Position numbers and translations under genes: made by a program
Notes under the pieces: generated by a model
What the model was told of the DNA's origin: nothing
The model's database searches: none
What the model saw: the letters and a program-made list of their open reading frames with translations, nothing else
In this document: positions 17,248 to 25,904 of the stretch, one piece after another
How the letters are laid out: every line of letters starts with the position of its first letter
How positions within the stretch are numbered: position 1 is the stretch's first letter
NCBI RefSeq assembly: GCF_012034175.1
Contig: NZ_JAATEJ010000001.1
Coordinates: 558,001 to 622,000 of the forward strand
Reading direction: 5' to 3'
DNA from: Actinacidiphila epipremni
GTDB lineage: Bacteria; Actinomycetota; Actinomycetes; Streptomycetales; Streptomycetaceae
Length of the DNA stretch: 64,000 nt

Positions 17248-20200
17248 CCCTTTCCTGTGCCGAGGTAGACCTGCACGCTGCCGCCGGCCTCGTTCCGGAT
17301 GGCGCGCTGGAGCCACTGGACCAGGCCGCGGTCCAGGCCGGCGGCGTTGAGGTAGATCACCGGCTGCTGCTGCGCCGCGGGCTGGTAGCGGGACGCGCCC
17401 GCGGCGACCGCCTGCGCCGCTGCCGCGGATGCCGCCATGGCCTGCCACTGCGAGGCCGTGAGGATCGCCTCCGGCCGGCCCGTGGCGTTGACCGCGGTCG
17501 TCGCGCCGGGCGTGAGCCACCCGCCCGAGTCGTAGCCCGAGGCCGGGATGGCGTCGGCCGCCCCGAACAGCGCGTCGATCATGCGGGACGGGACATGCCG
17601 GACCATCTGGCCCCAGCCAGTCCCCAGGCCGGGGATGCGGGCCAGCAGCGGGTTGACGACCGCGCGCACGCCCGCCTCAGCGGAGGCCCGCGCTGTCTCC
17701 TTCAGCCAGGACGCGGTCTTCTTCACCGTGTTCCACGCCGCGCTGCCCGCGCCGATCACCGCGCCAGCAGCCGACTTGAGCGGGTCGAAGATCCCGCCGC
17801 CGCCCTTGAACCCTGGCGTCCCACTGCGCAGTCCGCCGGCCGCGGCCCACGCCCGCAGTTGGGCGACCGCGCCGTGGCCGCCGGCGCCCTTCACCTCGGC
17901 GGCAGTCCACACATGCTCATTGCGGCTGAGCCACGCTGGTACATCGTCGCTGGTTTCGGTCCCCGCGCCATACACCGGGCCGCCCGCGGCGAAGCCCTTG
18001 AACAGCCCCAGCTTGGGCGCCCCGAAGGCGCCGGCGACCTTGTTCCACACCCCCACCAGGCCCTTGTTGTAGACCGTGTTGATGATGAACGCGATCGGCT
18101 TCTTCGCGATCCCAGACAGCTGGCCCCACTGCGTGGCGATGGCGTCCTTCGCCGACTTGAACGCGCCGCCGACCTGCCCGGCGAGCTGCTTGACCTTGTC
18201 CAGCGGCGGCTTGACACCCTTGTCGTACAGCCACTGCGCCACCGTCGCGATCGCGTGCAGCGCCGGCGAGACGTACGCGGTGTAGAGGCTGCTCGCCGCC
18301 GTGCCGACCGCCTTGAACACCCCGATCAGCAGGGTCAGCGCGTACTTCCCCCCGGCATACAGCGCCTGGAGGCCGGCCACGATCCAGCCCACCACCGGGG
18401 AGATCGCGGACGTCCACAGCCACAGCGCGACCGTCGCCAGCGCCCGGAACAGCGCGATGTTCGCGTTGATGTACAACGTCGCCGCGGTCCACCACAACTT
18501 CAGGTTCCACACGATCAGGGCGACGATCGGGGCGATGACCGCGGTGTACAGCCACTGCGCCACCACAGCGACGCCCCGGATCAGCAGCGTGATGGCGTCG
18601 ATGTACAACTTGGTCCCGAACCACCACACCTTGAAGGCCAGGACGAGGGTGACTCCGACGATCGTCGCGAGGATCCGCAGGACCGGCAGGGCGTAGGTGA
18701 ACGCCGGCACCAGCACTGACCGCCACAGCCACACGGCCCCGTCCGCGATGACCTGCCAGCCGGTCACCAGGGCCGCGATCAGCGGCTTCAGGACGGTCTT
18801 CCAGGCCGTCTCCGCGGCGGCCTGGATCCCCTGCCACGCGGCCTGCACGATGCGCCGGAAGGTGTCCGACCGCTTGTAGGCGATGAAAAGCGCGGTCGCC
18901 AGGGCGACCACCGCGATCGCGACCAGCACGAACGGGTTGAGGGCCATCACCGAGTTGAGCAGGGCCTGCGCGGCGGCGAACCCGTCGGTGACCGTGGTGG
19001 CGATTCCGGTCACGGTCATCCACGCCGCGGTCGCGCCGGCCGCGATGCTCGCGGCGATGGACTCGGCGCCCAGCGCCAGCGCGACCCCGCCGACCAGCAC
19101 CGCGATCGGCGTCAGCCAGACGCCCCACTGCCGTAGCCAGGTGATGGTGCCGCCGATCACCCGGGCGGTGCCCTGCACGGCCGGCAGGAAGTCCCGGTCG
19201 AGGACGCCGCCCACGGCGGCGACGGGCGGTAGCACGTCCTCGTCGAACGCCTTGCCCCAGCGGCCGAGGATCGGCAGCACCTTCCCGCCGATGAACTGCA
19301 CCAGTCCTTGCTCGACTGTGCGCTTGAAGACCTGGATCTCGTATGACGGCCCGCTACGCAGGTCGTCGCCGAGCTGGTTAGCGGCACCGTCGACCTTGCC
19401 GATCGTCTCCACGGCGGTCGTCGGGTCGAGGGCAAACAAGGCTTGCCCGAGGTCTTCTGCCTGTGTGCCGAACAGCCCGACCGCCGCCGACTCCCGCTGG
19501 ACCGGATCGTGGATCGCCCGCAGCCGGTCGAGGACGTCGGCGAGCGCACTGGACGCGCCGTCACCGCCCCGGGCGATCTGCTGCTCCAGGCCCAGGATTT
19601 CCTTGTGGTTGTAGCCGAGCTGCGCATAGGCAGTCCGGCTCGACGCGGACATGTCGATCGACCGGATCGAAAATTCTTTCAATGCGTCGGCGACGATGTC
19701 CGTGTCCCGGGCGCCGCCCTGCATCCCCTGCTGGAACAGCCCCAAGCTCGTCTCGGCATCCAGGCCGAGCTTCCGCAGCTGGACCGGGTACTCCTGGAAA
19801 GTCTCCAGAACGTCCTCGCCGGCCGGGCCGAGAGACTGGAACCCGCGGGTGATGACGTCCAGGGCGCTATCGACGTCGGGGGCCAGGTGGTTCTTGAGCA
19901 GCGCGGAGACGGCCTGCGTCTGCAAGGTCATGTCCGAGCCGAACGTGGTGCTGACGTCCTGCATGTGCGTCGCGATCGACGTCAGCTGCGCGTTGGTCGC
20001 GGTCGGGTCGACCAGCCCGGTCGAGACCAGCGCGCGGACCGTCTCGGCGCCGTCCTCGAACGACTCCGTGATGCCCTTGCTGTAGAGCTGCCCGACGACC
20101 TTCCCGTAGCGGGAGGCGTCCGCCTGCGACGCCCCCAGCTGGGCCTTCAGCTTCCCGGTGATCTGGCCCTGCTCGACCGCCTTCGAGAACGCCTCGCTGA

Positions 20201-20405
20201 AAAACTCGCCGGCCTTCTCCGCGATGGCCTCGACGCCGAGCGCGGCGAGGGCGCCCTTGAAGGCGTCGCGGAAGCCTCCGCCGCCCTCTTCGCCTGCACG
20301 CTCGCCGGCCTGCGCCGCCGGGCCCACGAGCTGCTGCCGCAGTTCGTCCGCGATCCCGCGCACCGAGGGGATGATCTGGAGCGTCGCGTATCCGACGTTG
20401 GGCAT
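17244..20405 (-). CDS. Tail tape measure protein
   Basis: 1053 aa, the longest helical protein of the element; it sets tail length and is ejected with DNA. N-terminus MPNVGYATLQIIPSVRGIAD is typical of actinophage tape measures. Residues ~90-350 form the conserved phage_tape_meas region (TQTQAV-like segments, SALLKNHLAPDVDSALDVI). Hydrophobic segments lie around ~420-560 (WLTPIAVLVGGVALALG, NPFVLVAIAVVALATALF). Tryptophan-rich repeats (LYTAVIAPIVALIVWNLKLW; LWTSAISPVVGWIVAGLQAL) cover ~600-730. It lies directly downstream of the tail chaperone gene, as expected. Confidence 0.92.
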   Translation of the reverse strand: MPNVGYATLQIIPSVRGIADELRQQLVGPAAQAGERAGEEGGGGFRDAFKGALAALGVEAIAEKAGEFFSEAFSKAVEQGQITGKLKAQLGASQADASRYGKVVGQLYSKGITESFEDGAETVRALVSTGLVDPTATNAQLTSIATHMQDVSTTFGSDMTLQTQAVSALLKNHLAPDVDSALDVITRGFQSLGPAGEDVLETFQEYPVQLRKLGLDAETSLGLFQQGMQGGARDTDIVADALKEFSIRSIDMSASSRTAYAQLGYNHKEILGLEQQIARGGDGASSALADVLDRLRAIHDPVQRESAAVGLFGTQAEDLGQALFALDPTTAVETIGKVDGAANQLGDDLRSGPSYEIQVFKRTVEQGLVQFIGGKVLPILGRWGKAFDEDVLPPVAAVGGVLDRDFLPAVQGTARVIGGTITWLRQWGVWLTPIAVLVGGVALALGAESIAASIAAGATAAWMTVTGIATTVTDGFAAAQALLNSVMALNPFVLVAIAVVALATALFIAYKRSDTFRRIVQAAWQGIQAAAETAWKTVLKPLIAALVTGWQVIADGAVWLWRSVLVPAFTYALPVLRILATIVGVTLVLAFKVWWFGTKLYIDAITLLIRGVAVVAQWLYTAVIAPIVALIVWNLKLWWTAATLYINANIALFRALATVALWLWTSAISPVVGWIVAGLQALYAGGKYALTLLIGVFKAVGTAASSLYTAYVSPALHAIATVAQWLYDKGVKPPLDKVKQLAGQVGGAFKSAKDAIATQWGQLSGIAKKPIAFIINTVYNKGLVGVWNKVAGAFGAPKLGLFKGFAAGGPVYGAGTETSDDVPAWLSRNEHVWTAAEVKGAGGHGAVAQLRAWAAAGGLRSGTPGFKGGGGIFDPLKSAAGAVIGAGSAAWNTVKKTASWLKETARASAEAGVRAVVNPLLARIPGLGTGWGQMVRHVPSRMIDALFGAADAIPASGYDSGGWLTPGATTAVNATGRPEAILTASQWQAMAASAAAAQAVAAGASRYQPAAQQQPVIYLNAAGLDRGLVQWLQRAIRNEAGGSVQVYLGTGKG

Positions 20406-20426
20406 GGGCCACCCCCTCGGTGCGCG

Positions 20427-21214
20427 CTAGGTGATGTCTCCGCGGGCGATCGCGGCACGGCGCTCGGCGGCGCGACGGCGCGCGTCCGCCCTCTTCGCCT
20501 GCCGCTCCGGACTGGCCTTGTCGGCATTGCGGCGGCCGATGCCGGGGCGCGCGATGGGCCTCGGGGGCTTGGACTGCTGGCTCTTCTTCGCGCCTTCGTT
20601 CGCGCGCTGCCAGTTCCCGACGCGCACCTCATCGATGAGGAGTGCAGTCAGGTGCTCGGACAGCCCCCACAGGCCGTCAGCGTCCCCTTGTGCGAGCCGC
20701 GTGCGCGCGCCCGCGGGGAGCTGCCGCACCAACACCGCCAGCTCCCGCCACGTCAACAGACGCCCGCCGGCGGCATCGCGCCGGAACAGGTCGCCGAGAC
20801 GGACGCCGTAGTGCTCGCGCAGGTCTGCTTCTACCTCGTCGCGGTGCTCGCTCAGGAGTCGGACGAGGCCGGCGATTCCCCCGGGGCCTGGCCGCTGTGC
20901 TTGCGGTAGGCGTCGAACAGGGCCTTCATCTTGTACTGCGGCAGCGGGGTCTTCCGGAACTCGTCCCAGTCGTCGCCGAGCGCGGTACGGAAGATCCCGG
21001 CCATGGCGGCGGCGTCGCCGCCCTCGGCCGCGGCCATCAGCGGCCAGACGTCCAGGCCCTCCATGTGGGCCATGGTCAGGCGGCGGTTCGGGTCGTCCTT
21101 GCTCGCCCAGCGGAACACGAACGGTGCGAGGTCGCTTTCGGCCTGGACGGCGTTGAGGTCGAAGTCGAACGGCTTGTCGTCGGGACGACCGGTCGCGGTT
21201 CGGGTGGTGGCCAC
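20427..21214 (-). CDS. Tail assembly chaperone gpGT, made by -1 frameshift
   Basis: Reading the gpG frame to 20876-20882 and then slipping back one base opens a frame to 20427. It encodes LVRLLSEHRDEVEADL, YGVRLGDLFRR, LLTWRELAVLVRQLP and a basic tail ending AAIARGDIT, giving roughly 263 residues. The LTWREL segment is a hallmark of actinophage T domains, which contact the tape measure during tail assembly. Without the slip this segment has no convincing start, since the only in-frame candidate (TTG at 20756) splits the conserved region. Confidence 0.8.
20852..21214 (-). CDS. Tail assembly chaperone gpG (zero-frame product)
   Basis: 120 aa: MATTRTATGRPDDKPFDFDL, then LAPFVFRWASKDDPNRRLTM and MAGIFRTALGDDWDEFRKTP. 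These match tail-chaperone G proteins of actinophage siphoviruses, located between the major tail protein and tape measure. It ends GESPASSDS just after the slippery site used to make gpGT. It binds the tape measure before tail polymerisation. Confidence 0.82.
   Translation of the reverse strand: MATTRTATGRPDDKPFDFDLNAVQAESDLAPFVFRWASKDDPNRRLTMAHMEGLDVWPLMAAAEGGDAAAMAGIFRTALGDDWDEFRKTPLPQYKMKALFDAYRKHSGQAPGESPASSDS
20876..20882 (-). promoter_or_regulatory. Ribosomal -1 slippery site GGGGGAA
   Basis: In the gpG frame the codons are CCG GGG GAA; slipping back one base gives GGG and GGA. It falls about eight codons before the gpG stop, the normal place for G/GT frameshifting. Confidence 0.65.
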
Positions 21215-21218
21215 AGCT

Positions 21219-21548
21219 CTACTCCTTGATGGTCTGGACGGTGTGGGCGAGCAGCGTCAGGCGGACGGTGCTCGGAACGGCGGGGTCGTCGCTGACGGTG
21301 ATCTCGACGGGCGCGGCGGCGGCGGGCAGACGGTTGCCGTCCAGCTCGATGCCGGCACCGGGCCGGATGGTGATCTGACCGCCGACGTACGGGCCGTCGT
21401 CGGACGGCTGCGCGGTCTCGGCGCGGCGCTCCTCGACGAGGGCGGCCACGACGCGGGACCGCAGGTGCGCGGGCACCGTATGGCCCTCGTAGATGAGGCC
21501 GAGCTGCGCGGCCTTGGCCCGGATCTCGGGGTCGCTGAACTCCAGCAC
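21219..21548 (-). CDS. Hypothetical tail-module protein
   Basis: 109 aa. The GTG at 21548 has a strong AGGAGG site; longer upstream reading is rejected. The N-terminal LEFSDPEIRAKAAQLGLIYE resembles a short helical or head-tail segment, followed by a beta-rich half (GQITIRPGAGIELDGNRLP). It lies between the major tail protein and chaperone. Role unknown. Confidence 0.65.
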   Translation of the reverse strand: MLEFSDPEIRAKAAQLGLIYEGHTVPAHLRSRVVAALVEERRAETAQPSDDGPYVGGQITIRPGAGIELDGNRLPAAAAPVEITVSDDPAVPSTVRLTLLAHTVQTIKE

Positions 21549-21639
21549 TGCTGGACCTCCTGTCGCGGTGGTGTCGCGGTGAGGTGGTGCACCGGGGCGC
21601 GGCCGAACCGCGACGAACACCGCGCCCCGGCGGTTCAGG

Positions 21640-22413
21640 TCAGCCGGCGGAGACGGTGACCGCGCAGGTGTCCGTCTGGCCACCGAAGCTCGCCGACACG
21701 TTGGCGGCGCCCGCGGCCACGCCGGTAACGAACCCCGCAGTGACGGTGGCCGTCGCCGGGGCCGAGCTGATCCAGGTGGCCTCGGCCGTCACGTTCGCAG
21801 TGGACCCGTCGTCGTAGGTCGCGGTCGCGGTGAGGGCGCCGATCTCGCCGACGTCCACGCCGAGCGTCGCGGGGGCGACCTCGATGGACTCCAGGACCGG
21901 GGTGGACTGGCGGTGGAAGAGCACACCGCCGGCGGTCGGGAAGATGGTGCACGCGATCGTCGCCGATTCGAGGTCGGTCTCGTTCTCGCCGTGGTCGCCG
22001 TCGAGGGAGCACTCGGCGTACAGGGCGGTGATCAGGCGCCGCACCTTGTCGCCCTCGCGGGTCTCGAACGCAACCAGGACGCGGGCGGGGCGCGGCACGA
22101 CGATCTGGGTGTCCGTCGAGCCCGGCCAGATCAGCGCGCGGGTGGTCGGGTTGTCCTCCAGTGCAGTGAAGCTCTTGGTGAGCTTGAAGTGCTGGCGGCT
22201 GGTGCGGACGAGGATGCCGCCCCACGCGAACTTGTCGTCGGTGTCCTCGTCACGGGTCTCCGGGAAACCGTCGTCCCCGTCGAGCAGGCCGACGAGGTTC
22301 CAGTCCGGGCCGAACGGGGTGTTCGCGTCGGCGGGCAGGGTCGCAGAGAGGTTGGGGGACACGAGGACGTCGGCGTCGGTCCACAAGTTCGCGAGTGTCG
22401 GGTCGCCGGACAT
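21640..22413 (-). CDS. Major tail protein with C-terminal Ig-like domain
   Basis: 257 aa. Residues ~1-165 look like an actinophage tube protein (LANLWTDADVLVSPNL, FAWGGILVRTSRQHFKLTK, RVLVAFETREGDKVRRLITA). Residues ~175-257 are a bacterial Ig-like (BIG2-type) domain (LESIEVAPATLGVDVGE, ATWISSAPATATVTAGFVTG), which decorates many tail tubes and may bind cell-surface sugars. It is placed correctly before the chaperone gene. Confidence 0.85.
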   Translation of the reverse strand: MSGDPTLANLWTDADVLVSPNLSATLPADANTPFGPDWNLVGLLDGDDGFPETRDEDTDDKFAWGGILVRTSRQHFKLTKSFTALEDNPTTRALIWPGSTDTQIVVPRPARVLVAFETREGDKVRRLITALYAECSLDGDHGENETDLESATIACTIFPTAGGVLFHRQSTPVLESIEVAPATLGVDVGEIGALTATATYDDGSTANVTAEATWISSAPATATVTAGFVTGVAAGAANVSASFGGQTDTCAVTVSAG

Positions 22414-22462
22414 CGGCGCCTCCGTTCTGTCGGTCGGGTAGAGGTGCCGCGGTGGGTGGCCG

Positions 22463-22885
22463 TCAGGCCGTGAGCACGGTGGGCTTGACGTTCGCCAGGA
22501 CCGTGAATGTCGAGAGATCCACGCCGGATTCGTCGCGCGCGGGCAGCGGGCCGGTGGCCGGTCGGCAGCCGCGGATCACCGGGCCGGAGTGCACCAGGAG
22601 CAGGCCCTGGCACAGCTGCGCGAGGTCGTGCGCCTGGTCGGCGTCGGCATGCCAGACCGTGACCCGCAGCGTCACGCGCGCGTTCGCCATCGAGGAGTGC
22701 GGCAGGTCGCTGTCCTTGGCGACCAGGACGTACGGCAGGTGCGGTGTCTCCGGCGATCGGTCGCCCGGCACCAGCGTGCCGACCTCGGCTCCGGCCGCGT
22801 AGTCCTCGCCGCGGGCGCTGAGTGCGGCTCGGAGCACGCTGACGGCGGCGGCCTGGACGTCGCCGAACACCACCAGCGGCTTCAC
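22463..22885 (-). CDS. Tail terminator-like protein
   Basis: 140 aa from a GTG at 22885 overlapping the previous stop (GTGA). Start VKPLVVFGDVQAAAVSVLRA; the middle RVTLRVTVWHADADQAHDLA has the alpha/beta pattern of minor tail U-like terminators. It sits between the gp10-like connector and the major tail protein, the usual location. Assigned from position plus pattern. Confidence 0.65.
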   Translation of the reverse strand: MKPLVVFGDVQAAAVSVLRAALSARGEDYAAGAEVGTLVPGDRSPETPHLPYVLVAKDSDLPHSSMANARVTLRVTVWHADADQAHDLAQLCQGLLLVHSGPVIRGCRPATGPLPARDESGVDLSTFTVLANVKPTVLTA

Positions 22886-23175
22886 CGGGCGCCCCAGGCG
22901 CGGACCTCGACGCCGGCCTCGCCCGCGGCCCGCGTCAGGATCCCGGAGCGGGCCTGCCACGCCATCGCCCGCACGTCCTCCACGGTGACCGCGGCGGCAT
23001 CGCGGTCGGTGGTGTACGGATGGAGCACCACCCGCGTGCCCGGCGGGACCTTGGCCCGCACCCGCACCTGGATGTCGAGCGCGGCCCCGTTGACCATCTG
23101 CCGCATCTCCGCGGACTTCAGCACCTCGCGCACCCCGCGGGTGTCGAGCTCCAGGCGTTCCAGCACGGCGGCCAC
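22882..23175 (-). CDS. HK97 gp10-like head-tail connector
   Basis: 97 aa. LELDTRGVREVLKSAEMRQM and ALDIQVRVRAKVPPGTRVVL followed by ending RAMAWQARSGILTRAAGE follow the helix-strand layout of HK97 gp10-type neck proteins. It lies after the head-tail adaptor. Confidence 0.7.
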   Translation of the reverse strand: MAAVLERLELDTRGVREVLKSAEMRQMVNGAALDIQVRVRAKVPPGTRVVLHPYTTDRDAAAVTVEDVRAMAWQARSGILTRAAGEAGVEVRAWGAR

Positions 23176-23178
23176 CTC

Positions 23179-23520
23179 CTACCCGGTGATGCGCTGCATG
23201 GACCACTCCACGTGGTGGGTGCCGCCGTCGAGCGGGTCCGGCCACGCCGCGACCTCGCCGACCACCTCGCACGTCAGCCCGCCGAACTCGATCCGGTCGG
23301 ACGCCAGGATGTCCGGCGCCGTTCCGGGCTCGCTGAGGACGTGCCAGCCGGTGACGACCAGCGCGGGCCGGTCCGTGGTCGCGGTCTCCTGCTGCACCGT
23401 GGGCTGCACGGACAGGTGCCCGATCTCGGTCCGCTCGGCGAGCGTCCAGTCGAGCACCGTGTTACCGGCGCGGTCCGTGCGCGTGCCCGCGCGGACGCGC
23501 GTGACGGACTGATCGAACAT
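23179..23520 (-). CDS. Head-tail joining (stopper) protein
   Basis: 113 aa, beta-rich: VTRVRAGTRTDRAGNTVLDW at the start and FGGLTCEVVGEVAAWPDP near the end, typical of SPP1 gp16/HK97 stopper-like proteins of actinophages. The ATG at 23520 overlaps the previous stop (TGATG). Confidence 0.68.
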   Translation of the reverse strand: MFDQSVTRVRAGTRTDRAGNTVLDWTLAERTEIGHLSVQPTVQQETATTDRPALVVTGWHVLSEPGTAPDILASDRIEFGGLTCEVVGEVAAWPDPLDGGTHHVEWSMQRITG

Positions 23521-23765
23521 CAGGCGCTGGCGAGGACGCCGCGCGCGCGGAGCAGGGCCAGCAGCGCGTTGAAGTCCGCCAGCAGGCCCGCGACGTCGGT
23601 CGCGGTGCTGTCGGCCTGCGCGGTGGCGGTGCCGGTCATGGTGTCGCCCGCGGCGGCGCCGCCGGCGAAGTCCCCGCCGACCACGACCAGATCGGCGGTC
23701 GCCTGGTTCGGGTTGGCGGTCTCGCCCTCGGCGAGGGTGCTGAGGTTGACGTACTTGCTGGTCAC
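23520..23765 (-). CDS. Small hypothetical connector-region protein
   Basis: 81 aa from a GTG overlapping the previous gene. Ala/Thr-rich (TMTGTATAQADSTATDVAG) with a final helix LADFNALLALLRARGVLAS. Similar small proteins occur between adaptor and stopper genes in actinophages. Function unknown. Confidence 0.6.
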   Translation of the reverse strand: MTSKYVNLSTLAEGETANPNQATADLVVVGGDFAGGAAAGDTMTGTATAQADSTATDVAGLLADFNALLALLRARGVLASA

Positions 23766-24319
23766 GGGCTCTCTCCCCGGTTGAGTCGGTACCGCTCGAC
23801 GGCGGTAGTCCACTGGGCGGTCACGCCGACCGCGGCCTGCGCCCCGTAGGTGATGGCCTCGCCGCCGGCCTGGATCGTCTGGACGCCGGGCTGCACCCGG
23901 AACAGGCTGCGGGCCTGGTCGATGACGACCTCCTGGACGTCGTCGGGGATCGGGTCGTACCCGTGGTCCCAGACGACGTCCACCTCGGCCCAGTCCGGCC
24001 ACACGTCCCCGATGCGCCGCAGCACACTGGCGTCGCGCCGCACCTTGTAGCTGGTGCCGGCCTCCAGCGCGGTGCCGTCCACGGTCACCGAGACGATCCG
24101 CAGGACCGGCGCCGCGGGCAGCAGCAGCCGGTCCGTGCAGTCCCCGTACAGCGTCGTGGTGTCGCCGAGGACCGCCCGCACGGGGTGGCGCACGGCGCCC
24201 GCGAACCGCTTGCTCGCCGCGGCCAGGGCGGCGAGCAGCTTCGGGTCGTCCGCGGGCACCGGCAGCCACACCGCCAGGTCGGCCGGGTCGGCCAGGTACG
24301 GCTCAGGTGGCAGCGCCAC
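23762..24319 (-). CDS. Head-tail adaptor protein
   Basis: About 185 aa, starting VALPPEPYLADPADLAVWLP. LLAALAAASKRFAGAVRHP, VLRIVSVTVDGTALEAGTSY and VDVVWDHGYDPIPDDVQEVV are typical of phage gp6/gp15-like adaptors that dock on the portal. The GTG at 24319 overlaps the upstream gene by 17 bases; no other start is better supported. Confidence 0.75.
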   Translation of the reverse strand: MALPPEPYLADPADLAVWLPVPADDPKLLAALAAASKRFAGAVRHPVRAVLGDTTTLYGDCTDRLLLPAAPVLRIVSVTVDGTALEAGTSYKVRRDASVLRRIGDVWPDWAEVDVVWDHGYDPIPDDVQEVVIDQARSLFRVQPGVQTIQAGGEAITYGAQAAVGVTAQWTTAVERYRLNRGESP

Positions 24320-24605
24320 CGGTGCCCCCGTCGCGCTCGGCCGCCGCCGCGAGCAGCTGCTCGCGGCGGTTGGTGATGCCGACACGGTTCTTGCCCGCGG
24401 CCTCCGCGTCCAGGACCCGCGCGGCCTCGGCAGCGCCGACCGTGCCGAGGTACGTCAGCACCTGGTCGGCGTTCGCCGAGGCCGGGTCGAACGGCACGGC
24501 GGGCGCCGCGGGGGCCGGCTCGGGGACGGCGGCCGGCCGGTACCGGTGGGCATCCTCAGTCCGGACCCGGACACCGTTGATCGTGAGCATCTTGTGCTCG
24601 GGCAT
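24303..24605 (-). CDS. Hypothetical protein after capsid gene
   Basis: 100 aa starting MPEHKMLTINGVRVRTEDAH, with a P/A-rich linker and a helical C-terminal half (VLTYLGTVGAAEAARVLDAE). The final segment NRREQLLAAAAERDGG resembles SAP/Rho-N-like or head-decoration accessory proteins found next to capsid genes. No firm assignment. Confidence 0.6.
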   Translation of the reverse strand: MPEHKMLTINGVRVRTEDAHRYRPAAVPEPAPAAPAVPFDPASANADQVLTYLGTVGAAEAARVLDAEAAGKNRVGITNRREQLLAAAAERDGGTGGAAT

Positions 24606-24617
24606 GGTGTCCTCCGA

Positions 24618-25904
24618 TCAGGCCGCGAGGTCGGCGACGCACAGCTGCGCGGGCTTCCAGATGGCCTGCGCCGCCCGCAGCTCCCCGCGGACGTAGGTGA
24701 GGTTCCGGCGGGCGTAGTCCGCGTGCTGGTTGAACGCCAGGACGGACAGGCCCTCGCGGTCCATCAGCGACACGGTGGACCAGTTGCCGAGGATCGCAGT
24801 GCCCTGCGGGATGACGTCGGAGACGACACGCGGGCGCCCCCAGATCGTGCCGGGGCCGGACGACCACGGGCCCTGGCCCAGGTACCGGCCGTCCGCGTCC
24901 TTCATCAGGTCGAACGCCTCGTCGTCCTCAGCGCTCACCGCGACGGCCGTGATCGGGCTCTTGATCTTGGCGAGCTTGGTGATGGCCTTCCGCAGGGTGG
25001 CCACCATGTCGGTGTCGAACGCCTGGGACTGCACGCCGGTGGTGTGCATGATGCCGGTCGGCTCACCGTCCGCCCCGGTGCCGTTGAGGATCATGTCCTC
25101 GACGACCGAGTTGATGTTCGTACCGAGGTTCGCGTTCAGGTAGGTGGCCAGACCCCCGGCATCCGCGAGCATCTGGTTCGTCACCGTGTAGCCGTCCGCG
25201 TAGGTGTACACCTTCGCGGTGGCCAGGTTCGTGCCCAGCGTCGACAGCGGCTTGACGGTGGTGTCGCCCGGCAGGATCTCGTCCGGCACGATCGCCGCAC
25301 CGCGAGTCACGCTGGTGATCTGGAGGTACTCGAAGCTCGGGCCGTCGATGTGGCCGGAGGTGTCGATCAGGTCCAGCAGCGTCAGCTGCGGCGGCACCGT
25401 CAGGTCGACGGTGGGCAGCCTGATGTTCTGGACGTGCCCGAGGCCGACCTGGAGCGGCGCCGGGTCGGCCTTCATCGCCCGGCGGCCCTCGCGGACACCG
25501 CGGACGAACGCCTTCAGGCTGCCAGCCTGGACGGACGGAATGCTGATCGGGGTGCCATTGCCGAAGCCGGTCCCCGCGGACTTCCGCCACGCGGTGTACG
25601 CCTCGGACTTGACGTACTGCTCACCGAACGTCGCCAGGTCGGAGACTTCCTGCCGGTCCTTGACGCCGGTCAGCTTCGGCGCGGGCTTACCGTCGCCGGC
25701 TGCCGCCTTCCCGGCCATCTCGTCAGCGGCGGCCTGGGCAGCATCGGCCGCCTCGACCTTCGCAGTCAGGTCGGTGACCTTCGCCTTGAGGTCGGTGATC
25801 TCCTTGACCTCATCGTCGGTGAAGTCGCGGCCGTCCGTCTTCGCGGCCTGGGCGATCTCTGCCGCTCGGGTCAGGGCCGCCTTGAGCTGCTCGCGCAGCG
25901 TCAT
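24618..25904 (-). CDS. Major capsid protein, HK97 fold
   Basis: 428 aa. An N-terminal coiled-coil delta domain (~1-75, VKEITDLKAKVTDLTAKVEA) is likely removed by the protease. The body has the standard phage_capsid pattern: SFEYLQITSVTRGAAIVPDE, TVTNQMLADAGGLATYLNAN, EDMILNGTGADGEPTGIMHT, RRNLTYVRGELRAAQAIWKP. ATG at 25904 overlaps the protease stop (ATGA). Confidence 0.95.
   Translation of the reverse strand: MTLREQLKAALTRAAEIAQAAKTDGRDFTDDEVKEITDLKAKVTDLTAKVEAADAAQAAADEMAGKAAAGDGKPAPKLTGVKDRQEVSDLATFGEQYVKSEAYTAWRKSAGTGFGNGTPISIPSVQAGSLKAFVRGVREGRRAMKADPAPLQVGLGHVQNIRLPTVDLTVPPQLTLLDLIDTSGHIDGPSFEYLQITSVTRGAAIVPDEILPGDTTVKPLSTLGTNLATAKVYTYADGYTVTNQMLADAGGLATYLNANLGTNINSVVEDMILNGTGADGEPTGIMHTTGVQSQAFDTDMVATLRKAITKLAKIKSPITAVAVSAEDDEAFDLMKDADGRYLGQGPWSSGPGTIWGRPRVVSDVIPQGTAILGNWSTVSLMDREGLSVLAFNQHADYARRNLTYVRGELRAAQAIWKPAQLCVADLAA

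Noticed and set aside
14452..17268. A 938-codon plus-strand frame opposite the large tail gene
   Set aside because: Arg/Gly-rich composition without motifs; the minus-strand frame has overlaps and domains typical of the tail module.
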